A DNA stretch of 64,000 nucleotides, taken from NCBI GenBank assembly GCA_020746835.1, contig JAGPNK010000017.1:62001-126000 (forward strand). Reading direction: 5' to 3'. Below are positions 54,793 to 64,000 of this stretch, piece by piece. Source of the stretch: Stachybotrys elegans. Lineage: Eukaryota > Ascomycota > Sordariomycetes > Hypocreales > Stachybotryaceae. Each line of letters opens with the position of its first letter. Position 1 is the stretch's first letter. Both the position numbers and the translations under genes were made by a program. Below the pieces are notes generated by a model that was not told where the DNA came from, did no database searches, and saw only the letters and a program-made list of their open reading frames with translations.

Positions 54793-57459
54793 TCATCCCA
54801 CCACGATAGTACCGCGGTACGCGTCATCCGGCTCGTAGGGCAGCTTGCGCACAATCACGTCGCCGTGGTACTCCCACAGGTCCGGGCTGTGCGGCTCATA
54901 GTCGAGCGCGCACGTCTGGTTGTCGGACCCGAAGAGCAGCACCTCGGTCGCCGCGATGGCCGTGTAGTCGATGCGCACCATGTTGACCGTCTCGATGTTG
55001 ATGCCCTGGTTGAAGTAGTTGACGGGTGTGAAGTAGAGGCCCGAGTGCGCCGTCGTGAAGACGGTGTTGGGGAGGTCGGCCTGGAAAGTCAGCAATTTAT
55101 TCTCTATGCACATTTTTACGGGGACAAACCGTGTTGGGCACGTGGTGCATGCCCAGGTTCAGCCACAGGACGAGATCCGTCTGGTTGAGGCTCTCGCCGT
55201 CAAAGAACTCGGCAAAGTTGATGGGCGGGTTGGGCGTGTCCTGGTTGTTGTAAGGGTGGGCGCTGCGCGGCTCCGTGTCCTTGCGCTTGGAGACGGACAC
55301 GTCGAACTCGGCCCAGCGCGCCGAGTTCTTGATGACGGTCGAGTCGAGGACCGTCAGGTGGGCGGTGCCGCCGTTGCCCGGCAGGACGCGGTAGCCACGG
55401 AGCTCGCCGTACCTGTTGCGCTCCTCCTGGTTGACGACGAGGACCTGCTGCTGGCCGTTGTAGCCCCAGTTGAAGCGGCCGTGGTTCTCGTTCTCGAGGA
55501 ACTTGCGCTGCACCTGCATCGTGTTGAAGACCTTACCCTGGGAGGAGTTAGCATGCTGTCTAGTCTCTGTAGATGTTGTCATACATTTGACCACGGGTAC
55601 GCAGTGGTGACGGGCACGACATCCATGGTCTGCACCGTGTTGTTGGTGCCGAGAATGTCAAAGTCGGCCTTGAAGTTGAGGACGTGGTCGTGCATGGATC
55701 CCGAGAGGAAGTCGTGGATGTGGAAGCCATAGTCCTCGTTCTTGGCGTAGAAGGCGGCCTGGATGTATCCCGAGGCGCGGACCTCGACGCCCAGGGTGCC
55801 GTCCATGTGGAACGTGTACGAGAACATGTAGTCGTAGTTGCCGACGGTGGAGACGGAGCGCACCGTCAGCAGCACGTTCTTGCTGACGGCCACGTAGTCG
55901 GCGGCGCTGTGGCGCATCATGGGGTAGTCGGCGAGCGACTCGAAGACGCAGATGCTGTTGAGGTGCGTGTGCGTCGTCTCGGCCACGTAGAAGCTCGTGT
56001 TGAGGTAGGTGGCGTAGGCCGGGCAGTCGTAGCCCTTGACGAGCTCAAAGGCGTAGGGGCCGAAGCCGTAGAAGGTGTCGAGGTAGGCCGTGTGCGACTG
56101 CGTCGGGTCGCTGCCGGCGTAGTGCGCGAGCGCCTCCTGCAGGCCCAGCTCGTACAGGATGCGCTGGCCCTTGAGCCGGATGTCGTACAGCGCCATGCCC
56201 GTGTCGCGCGTGAAGCCGATGTAGAAGCTCCAGCCCATCCACTCGACGTACTTGCGCTCCTGGTCCACGGCGTACCGCGCGCCCTGGGGCGTCACCTCGA
56301 CGGGGGGAGCGCGCTCGTCGAACCTGGGCACGGGGCCGCGCTGGTCCGTCCAGGCCCAGGGGCCGTCAAAGTTGCCCCCGAGCTTCTCGACCTCGCCGCC
56401 CCAGAAGGCGCTGCGGAAGTCGTCGGTCGACTCGTAGAAGACGCCGTTGTAGTACCATCCATCGAGCGTCCAGTCGGACACGTTGCGTCCCGTCACATCC
56501 GACATGAAGAACAAGCCCATGGGCGTGATGGAACCCGTGTCGAAGATGGAATCGGCAATGCTGAAGAAGGTGTCCCATCGCTTGATGCGGCCGTCTCCAT
56601 CTTGCTACACCAAGTCAGCATACACCCATTCAAATAAGTATCCATCACGTACGTAGAGAGGGTCAATCCCCCAGATGGTGAGCGTATCATTAGCCAAGCC
56701 CAGGGCCGTGCCGTTCCACAGATCCAGCGTGATGTCGGCGACCAGGCTGCCCACCCACGCGTGCCATTCGTCGTACAGAAAGTCATCGTCGGCGCCCAGG
56801 TTGCGCACCTTGCCCTCCGTCTTGCGCGTGTACGGGTACTCGAGCGGCTCCCACTTGGTCGTGCCGTTGACCACGGGCAGAGGTCCAACCAGTATGTCCT
56901 GGAAGTAGGCCTCGTCGCTCGATCCGTGGCTGATGATGGCGTGGGCATAGCGAGCCGGTGGCGCCGCGCTTCCGTCAATGTAGGCCAAGGCGTCTGTCTT
57001 GTTGGGGTGGTTCAGCTCGACCAGCTGCCTGATTGATGAATTCCGCGTCAGCCACATCCTTGGTTCGGCACGTTTCCCCCCCGGACGCCAAGCTCCTCGC
57101 CTCGGCACGGATACTCACAGGGTGTTGTCCCACGACGTGGCGTTCTCCGACGCCGTCAGGTTGAGGTCGGGCTGCGAAAACAGCCACGCTGTCACGCTGA
57201 CAGCCTCCTCGGTCGTCAGCCCGCCCCAGATGTTGTCCTTGGGCGCGTTGACGTCCTTTGCGCCGACAATGTCGCACTCGCCCGTCGAGTTGGCGGCGCG
57301 CCGAATGAGGTCTCGGTTGTAGATCTTGCGACCGCGGCCGCCCGCGCGCTCACGAGCCCACGGCGTCTTGGGCACGGCGAGAGCACCGGGCACCAGCTCG
57401 GCGAGGAGCAGGAGCCCGAGGGCCAGGCCATTGGCAGTAGTAGATGCGAGGCACTTCAT
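54793..57459 (-). CDS. secreted copper amine oxidase
   Basis: Five exons (57459-57119, 57028-56653, 56604-55585, 55537-55130, 55080-54793) give 810 residues. A signal peptide (to about residue 28, ALA-VPKTPW) leads to a copper amine oxidase. The TPQ cofactor tyrosine is Tyr496 in STVGNYDYMFSY. The proton-abstracting Asp is probably Asp415 in AYLDTFYGF. Copper ligands are His536 and His538 in GFHIHDF and a third His in NLGMHHVPNT, which is completed by splicing to ADLPNTV. It oxidises primary amines to aldehydes with release of H2O2 and ammonia, here outside the cell. It is somewhat longer than the usual 650-700 residues, mainly from the N-terminus. Its upstream region has an ATAAAAA element near 57545-57551. 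Confidence 0.95.
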
Positions 57460-59433
57460 CGCGACGGCTTCAGCTAGTCAATTGGCGACGAGCGAGGCAA
57501 GCGAGATGCATAGGCTGGCCAGGATGAGCGGGAGGGATGGCCTCTTTTTATCCCCCGCCTCCTCTCCCCTCACTGCTTACACCTTCTCGGGTCCGCGATA
57601 AGTGAGTGGCACATGGCGCAGGTGCAGATACAGCCCAGACTCCGCAAAGATAGGCCGAATTCCGTCCATGATGCTGCATGCAGAAATGACGCGCCATAAG
57701 CCCCGGCGTGCATTTGTCGACCTGCAGCCTAGCGAGGGACCCCAGCAGCGCACACCTTCTCGCCCTGCCGATGGCCAGGCTTGGATAAACTTCGATAGAA
57801 GCCAGCGTGACCGAGATCCATCTATCCAGTATCATCCCTCCATCATCGGCGTTGCCATCCGATCCTCACCAAGCCTTGTTCGGAGCCGCCTTGCACTGCG
57901 CCTTGAGCGCTCGCTCTGCTCCCGGCCACCTAGTGACGTAGGTATCGGCTTTGGCGGGACGACCGCTCAGGATCTTATTCCTTGATCCGGCACCCCTGTT
58001 GACCTGTCGTCTTAGTGGCATCGTTATCTGCGGGAACAGACAACGGTAAAGTCCCCGGCGGTCAGCCTTGCCCGCATCATGGTTCCCCGCCGTTGGACAC
58101 GCCGCTTACCTTTGCCTAAACCGGCGTGGTAGATCGGGTTCTGATGCTTTTCAGCTTGCGCGGGGTTGAGGCAAAAAAGAGAAGGGGAAGAAGGGCCGTC
58201 TATCATGTTCCTGGAGGCGCCTGGCTTGGCTTCCACGGCGCCGGATTGCCGGTAGCCACAGTGCCTGACCAAAGACCCATTTTACACATTCCAGTCCTGC
58301 CGCATTACCATGGTAAACTCAATTGCGTTGGACCCTGATATCCGTCTCAGTGTAAATCTTTGGCGCACGAGCTGTGAACACACATGTTCGACTTCACCCG
58401 GATTTCCGGTATACGTAGCCTCCATCTTCACCAACATGTATCTTCTTCCACTCTTCCCGAGCATCTATCGTATACCCAGTGCTCACTTTCCTCCTCAATT
58501 GCCGCATAGGCTTGAAGCCAATGGCACTAGTCCGCGAGTTGGTCCGCAAGCAGCTCCAAAGACACCATGGTGCCAGCCTCTAGTGACTCTTATTCCTCAC
58601 TAGTTAGTGGTCTGTATCCCATTGGGGCACACGAACGGGAAATCCCACATTTCTCACTAGTTAGTTCTCCAAATCGTCTAATCGCTGCCTCATTGAGCAT
58701 ACCCCCAGCCGAACTTCCGGGTTGGGTCATCTGTCTACTAAATGATGCGTAAAGGAGGGCGCTATTAAACCTAGCCTTCCCCTTCAACGGCATCAACGCC
58801 AGACTTATCCCAATGCCGTTCGGTCTCGAATCCTTTAGGCCATCTGCGGTCCTCGCCCACAGCCTCATCCTCGGTGAGAAGCTCACCTTGCTCCGCGTCA
58901 TCTGGGCTGACGTGACATTCGCCACTGCCTGATATGCCTCCTCGCCACTGTCCAATTATGCCTAAGCCGAGTTGACTGCCCCAAGACGGTACTGATCGAG
59001 GCCGTCGTTAGCGTGGACTGCCCACAGAAGCAGAGTTATCATTCCTGTAAAGGCGCGTTGCTTTCGAGCGTTATCAACCTGATCTCTTGATGCCGGCTTT
59101 ATTGGACCGCACCATGCGGCAATTCATGGGCGCACATCACCCGAGCCTGTCAAAATAATAGGTCACAACAGAGAAAAGATACCGGCATCGGCATATTAAG
59201 CAGGAATGATTGATTGACATTTGTAACATAAGTGACGCGGTGCCAAACAACCATTTCCTCACTCCCGACTTCATCCCTCATCGTCCCTGGACCTTTCCTC
59301 ATCACACCACCCTATAGTGCCCATCGGGTGCTTCCACTTGTCGAGCTCTCCTCAATGGGGCAACCGCTGCACAATGTCTGCATCCAGGCGAACACATGCC
59401 ACACTTCTCGTCGACCCCAATGCCGGGCGGCTC
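57460..59433. other. gene-less interval
   Basis: About 2 kb. A plus-strand frame at 58758-58934 reads LLNLAFPFNGINARLIPMPF... and looks coding-like for about 55 codons but is preceded by a stop and has no start or partner. The 13-mer CTCACTAGTTAGT occurs twice, at 58596 and 58653. Nothing else stands out. Confidence 0.4.
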
Positions 59434-60198
59434 TTAGTCAAAAAATTCGAAGTGATGAATCTGATTGTATTCGATGTGTACAGTCACTGGGTCTGGCAGT
59501 GACAGACTTGCCATCAAGCTGTCAACGTCGGCGGCTATATGGGAAAACTCTTCCTCGGGGCAGGCGTAGTCCAGTGCGATGAACACTCCGATTGGGTTAT
59601 CCTGTCGAATAGGGTTGTGGCCGATCCGATCGAGAGAAACCATCACCATGGTGCCCCTGGCGCGGGCGTTGCGATTAATGATGCCCACAACTTCGGAGTC
59701 AATCCCCTTCCAAGCCGTCTCGAGCTCAGGTTGATCAATGATAGCACCGAAGTATTGGAACCTCGTTAGGTGTGTTGAGATTATTTCAACCTCCATGTCA
59801 AATTCGGGAAACTTGTCGTCGACCATGTGTTTGAGTTCCCAGACCGTCTTCTCCCAGCTATCAGCACAGCCATCCTCCCACTCTGTCTCGATCAGGAGGG
59901 TAAGACGCTTGTACTTGTCATATCCAATAGTTGACTCCACAACCCTGATGTGCCATAAAAACTCGCTTGTACCGCCTAGTAATCCTTTTTCATAAGTCGG
60001 CGGCTCTTTGATACCCTCGGATTCCAGTATGGTGGCGGCGGCACGCTTCATCGTCTCGATCTTGTCATCGCCAACAAGTTGCCGTGCTGCAGACACGTCA
60101 CGCTTTATTGGCAAGGGCAGGACACCGTTTGCTCCAGCGCGGTACCTTACGACGGTATCTCGTGTGCGTCGGATTTCGCGGACTGGCCGTGCTTTCAT
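59434..60198 (-). CDS. conserved hypothetical protein, 254 residues
   Basis: An intronless open frame. It starts MKARPVREIRRTRDTVV, with a basic N-terminus, and ends in EYNQIHHFEFFD. Alternating beta-like segments (YKRLTLLIETEWED, DMEVEIISTHLTRF, RGTMVMVSLDRIG, NPIGVFIALDYACP) suggest an alpha/beta fold. I recognise no family or catalytic motif and no signal or membrane segment. Composition and length support a real gene, and similar small hypothetical proteins occur in related fungi, but that is recollection only. Confidence 0.65.
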   Translation of the reverse strand: MKARPVREIRRTRDTVVRYRAGANGVLPLPIKRDVSAARQLVGDDKIETMKRAAATILESEGIKEPPTYEKGLLGGTSEFLWHIRVVESTIGYDKYKRLTLLIETEWEDGCADSWEKTVWELKHMVDDKFPEFDMEVEIISTHLTRFQYFGAIIDQPELETAWKGIDSEVVGIINRNARARGTMVMVSLDRIGHNPIRQDNPIGVFIALDYACPEEEFSHIAADVDSLMASLSLPDPVTVHIEYNQIHHFEFFD

Positions 60199-60879
60199 TC
60201 AATGAGGGCGAGTCCATTGTCGGTAGCTGGTGAGTTGATGCTTCACAATGTAGAATCAGGGTGAGAGAATCGAAGACTGGGGGCAGCCTGGAAGGAAATA
60301 AATACCCAATATACCGGTATCTGATATCAAGCTAAATGAGAGTTCAAAGTTAAACTGGTCTGCAGCTCGACACTTGTGAGTCAACCGGCGTTCGCCCAAA
60401 GGGGCATTGCGGATACATTGTATTGTGGCTTGGGAGTGCGCCAATGGGATATAGATCAGAGGTCACGAGGAGGCACTCCGTGGTGGTAAAGACGGTATCA
60501 GATTAATAATAAATAATTGGTAGGAAAATCCGTACCTGCGGATGGGGCTATGGCGATGTTAAGGTTTTCCTAGCCATACGCTGTAATTGGTTGGAAGCTC
60601 CCTTGATTGGCAGTGGCGGCATCTGGCGTGCAAAGGCATCTGCCCGGTGACTCAAATCAAAGGAGAAGACTTCGGCGAGTGACGTGTTCAAGGTTGCCAC
60701 GAGAAGGTGGCCTCTACGCCTCTCCCATGATGCAAGGCGGGCGGGCCTGGACGCTGGATATCCTGCGCGACAACAAGACGCTGTTCCAGGCCTCTTCGCC
60801 CTCATCTTGTCAAGCAGGGACGTCTCAGGGTACGGGAGATGAAGGCGGAACGTCTGGAATCCGCTTGAGGTGTATGCAA

Positions 60880-61093
60880 ACTCTGCATCAAAAGCTTGCG
60901 AAAGGATGTGCTAGCCATCAGCCAGCAGAGATGCAAGGCGACACTGCTGCAGCAGGCCCGTGTCATGGAAGGCATCACACAATTGATGGTTGAACAAACA
61001 AACATCAAATTGACCGCCGAGGCCCTCGCCGACCGGGGAGGTGAGGTCTACGGGGCACTTCAGGACGGCCTGAGAGGACTCGAGAGCGCCTAA
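60880..61093 (+). pseudogene. coding-like helical fragment, family unknown
   Basis: An open frame reads CKLCIKSLRKDVLAISQQ, then QQARVMEGITQLMVEQTN, IKLTAEALADRGGEVYGALQ and ends DGLRGLESA-stop. It looks like the helical C-terminus of a real protein, but it is preceded by a stop about seven codons upstream and has no start ATG. Upstream sequence could supply an exon by splicing. I cannot name the family. Confidence 0.25.
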
Positions 61094-61150
61094 GGAAGAG
61101 AGGCAGCCTGGCGGCATTTTGCACATCTTCTATCAGTCCAGTGACACAAA

Positions 61151-61540
61151 TCAAGCCGCCCAGAAAGCTGCGGCGACCCGCATCTGGGCGTCCGCTGCGT
61201 GCATATACCTCTCAGTAGTGACGCTCGGCTGGTAGCCACAGCACCCGGCCATCCGTGAGAGGACCTCTGAATCAGAGGTAGGCGTATCAAGGACCCAAAC
61301 GGGTGAGATGATGGCCAGTGAGTCGACTTCACTATCATCGATAGGGATGGTGGGAGCAGAGACCTCAGAAGTATCCAAGGTCTATGTCCGTTAGATGGCT
61401 GTCCCTCTTTACGGCGCAATAACTGGCCCTGGATATCTCACCTTGCGTGCTTGAACAATAGTCGTCCAGCGAGGATTTTGCAGCAGCGGGCCCACGCCGC
61501 CAGCCCCTCCAGCTACAGCAACGACAACTATATTGAAGAT
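61151..61540 (-). pseudogene. NAD(P)-binding (NmrA-like) fragment
   Basis: Two exons can be joined (about 61540-61442 and 61381-61151, intron GTGAGA...CATAG). They read NIVVVAVAGGAGGVG, a Rossmann strand with GxxGxxG, then PLLQNPRWTTIVQARK-TLDTSEV and IPIDDSEVDSLAII. This is the start of an NmrA-like NAD(P)-binding protein, but there is no ATG before it, the usual helix after GVG is shortened, and the frame ends after about 75 more residues that do not fit the fold. I read it as a truncated relic. Confidence 0.4.
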
Positions 61541-62465
61541 TGGGTTTGGGAACTGAAGGTGAAGAGAATGAAGATTGCGCTTCCACTGTCAAGTCCGACT
61601 GATATTTGACTGAAATGTCGGTGCGGACCAGCCAACACTCAATTTAGGACCAGCCTGCTCTTATGATGAGGAAAAGAGTGTGCAGTGTGGGGTGTAAGCA
61701 GTAGAGAGCAAATAAACAGTAGAGGTGGTGCCTAGTGCCCCGGCAACCAATGCAGTCGTAAACAGTAGAGAAGAAGCCTACTCTTATACTTGAAAGCCAG
61801 CCTGGCATTTCTACTCTCAAGACGCCCTCGAATTATGGACCCGGCAAGAGCGCGCGTTGTACTAACTAAGCATCGTGTGGCCTAGTTTTAATAGAGTAGG
61901 TGCGTGCAGTGTAGAAAAAGGAACAATAGTATATATGAACAATAGTAGCCTTGCTACCGATAGAACCAAAGAACAGAGTCAAACAATAGAGGGATCATCA
62001 GTCTACTAACATCACCAATTAGCCAGAGCCAGAGAACAATAAGGGGTTACGGTAGCGGCAGCAAAAGTGGCAGCAAAAGCGTGTGTAGTCAGGGGGACCT
62101 GCGGTTAGCAGACTGGCCTCGATGTGTGTACATACCGTTCGTCGGCCTATTCATGTAGCCCTTACGTGGGTTCTGATGAGGCGAAGGTGACGTACCGAGT
62201 TCTTTCTATATACAAAATTGAAGAAAAAGAATATGGCTTTTGAAATATAGGGTAGTGCCAATGGTAGGTTCCTGTCATTGATCACTCTATCTCAGCACAA
62301 CGATGTGGCTTCTCTTGGCACAACGATCAGCCATACTTATGTCTAAAAACTCATCCTACCCTTTCGTACAAAGCCCAGAATATAAACTTTCCGCTCGTCA
62401 AAGATTCTCAATGAACATCGCGGCAGAACAGATCTTCCGTGGGAAACCGGGAAAATCTATAAATA

Positions 62466-62478
62466 CCCCCCCCCCCCC
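62466..62478. repeat. C13 homopolymer
   Basis: Thirteen C within an otherwise mixed stretch; likely to be variable in length. Confidence 0.85.
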
Positions 62479-62699
62479 TTCTTTCTTCCTTCTTCATCCT
62501 TCCTCCCAATCATCACGGCGGCCGCCTTCGGTTTCTGTCGCTGTCGAAAGGCCGACACCAGCGTCGCTAAGCACAGGGCGTATATCAGCGTACATTCTGT
62601 GTTAGTGGCTACAATATCCCTTTAAGTGTGCAAAGGTAGCATGCATGTATTGGCCCCATAACTGCTTAATCAGCCCCCACGTATAGAGGGGACCCCATA

Positions 62700-64000
62700 G
62701 AGGCACTAGGGTTAGTATAATTAAGATATTATACCTACCTTAGTGTAAATAAGATATTTTATATAAGCTTTATATTAGGACTACATCTATAGATTTATCT
62801 TCCAATATTAATTTAAAGGCTTTATATTATTAAAATAAATAGAATATAAACTACTAATTGATTTTCTAATAATTATATTCTTTTTAAGGCTACCTATAAC
62901 TTTTAGAATACTCTCTATACTATAATTAATGCCTAAATAGCTCTATAGAAATATACCTTTATAATTAAAAAATTAAGAAAGCTATTAACTAGTAAACTAA
63001 CTACTAAGTTTAACTATAACTATAGTGCTAAATAAAGATCTATAAATATAAAACCTTATAAATAAAGGACCTTAATACATTATATAGAATACTATTTCTC
63101 TATTTTTATAAAGGGAAGCTAGAATAAAAAGACCTAGGTTATTTAATACTAAAATACCTTTAAGTATAAATAGTATAACTATAGCCTAAGTCTAGCTATA
63201 GTAGTATATCTAAGCCATTATTAGATATTAAATACTAATTAAATCCTTATATATAATATAGCTATAGTAGGAATTCTTCTAAGAGATATTAGTAGCTTTT
63301 TATAGATATAGTTTATATCTTCCCTTAATGTTATATAATAAAATATCTATAACTATATTATATAAAGAAAGAGAGATCTTTTAAAGAGTTAAAGCTATAT
63401 ATATATCCTTACTAATAAGCTTAATAAAAAGAGATTTTAAAGCTAGATAAAGCTAAATTTAAGTAATTAAGTTATATATATAATATTTATATATTTAAAG
63501 TCCTTAAAATACCTTAAGGTATACCTAAATATAGTTATTCTTAACTATATATATAAGATTAATAAATATAAAATACCTTTTCTTAATATTATTAGTATTA
63601 ATACTTATTAATATTCTTTCTATATTACTTTTGCTTTTCTTAATAGTAAGAAAGAATATAACTATATTTAAGCTATAGAGTAGCTATATTCTATCTATAA
63701 GCTTACTAAAGTATAACTCCTATCTATAATAATAATAGACTAATATCTTATCTCTATAAATACTATAGAATAAGTTTTCTCTAAGTCTTTCTCTCTATTA
63801 TACCTTTAGTATATTAATAAAACTATTCTTTACTATTATTAATCTAGCTTTATATAAGGTATAATAAATACTAAGAGAGTTAAAGTCTAAAAGAAGTTCT
63901 ATAGTATATAGTATATACTTATAGCCTTATATAATAAAGAGATCTATAAAAGTCTCTTTAATAACTTTAAAAAGAAATATCTAATCTCTTATATAGTAGA
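62700..64000. mobile_element. TA-saturated block, probable RIP-destroyed repeat
   Basis: From about 62700 to the window end the sequence becomes dominated by TA, AT, TAT and CTA steps, with almost no GC-rich words and no open frame of useful length. The change from normal composition is abrupt. In ascomycetes this is typical of repeat-induced point mutation, in which C-to-T changes on both strands destroy duplicated transposons. No terminal repeat can be defined because the block runs off the window, and the original element type cannot be recognised. Confidence 0.75.

Larger units (their letters stand above)
60199..62639. other. gene-poor flank with decayed fragments
   Basis: 2.4 kb before the TA-rich block. 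It contains two gene-like fragments listed separately (60880-61093 and 61151-61540), a C13 run at 62466-62478, and no intact gene. Gene remnants next to a destroyed repeat fit an eroding accessory region. Confidence 0.45.

Noticed and set aside
55684..56637. Plus-strand frame of 317 codons antisense to the copper amine oxidase
   Set aside because: Shadow frame; the sense strand carries the TPQ and copper-ligand motifs and consistent splice sites.
58590..58955. Minus-strand frame and an overlapping coding-like plus-strand stretch at 58758-58934
   Set aside because: Neither has a start, splice partner or known domain; too short to support as a gene.
1..64000. tRNA or rRNA genes
   Set aside because: Scanning by eye for box A/box B pairs and rRNA-like blocks gave nothing convincing; a covariance-model scan would be decisive.

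Overview
This window is nuclear DNA of a filamentous ascomycete, most likely a Sordariomycete and possibly of the Hypocreales. The evidence is the many short introns (44-90 nt, GTRNGT donors, CTNAY-like branch points, YAG acceptors), fungus-specific families (HET, Pth11-type rhodopsin-fold receptors, C2H2 'acuF-like' proteins, CBM1) and a TA-saturated block at the right end that looks like a transposon destroyed by repeat-induced point mutation (RIP). Exon-intron models were built by hand from splice signals; where several exons are joined, the total is a multiple of three and the family motifs read through the junctions. I found about 26 supportable protein genes, no RNA genes and no CRISPR.

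Region 1 (0-10.3 kb) is an accessory, self/non-self type island. It holds a HET-domain gene, a short TA-rich relic, a gasdermin-like pore-forming protein (2906-3751), a tail-to-tail multidomain subtilisin-like protease (6743-3960; helical N-terminus, DUF7580-like middle, S8 domain with D/H/N/S residues), and a head-to-head zinc-finger protein with three nested repeat systems in its C-terminal half. Gasdermin plus subtilase matches the logic of the Podospora HET-Q1/HET-Q2 cell-death system, in which the protease cuts and so activates the gasdermin. This is the most interesting part of the window.

Region 2 (10.3-29.2 kb) holds small-molecule and surface functions: an arylamine N-acetyltransferase between two copies of a 78-bp repeat, an SDR oxidoreductase, a DsbA/FrnE-like oxidoreductase, a Pth11-like seven-helix receptor, a second SDR with an altered catalytic Tyr, a Rossmann-fold NAD(P)-binding protein, an MFS sugar transporter, a eukaryotic RNase H with a Cys-rich/acidic N-terminus, and a small SRPBCC-fold protein.

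Region 3 (29.7-57.5 kb) is rich in secreted and membrane proteins: a Ser/Thr-rich wall protein of about 2150 residues with a duplicated Cys domain, an NPP1/NLP-family secreted protein, a glyoxalase-like protein, a second MFS sugar transporter, an SDR, an enol-lactonase-like alpha/beta hydrolase, a lipase-like alpha/beta hydrolase, an Asn/Gly-rich protein with a CxxC tail, a CE1 acetyl xylan esterase with CBM1, an FMP42-like MFS protein and a secreted copper amine oxidase.

Region 4 (57.5-64 kb) is gene-poor: one conserved hypothetical gene, apparent fragments of an NAD(P)-binding gene and of an unknown gene, then about 1.3 kb of TA-saturated DNA to the window edge.
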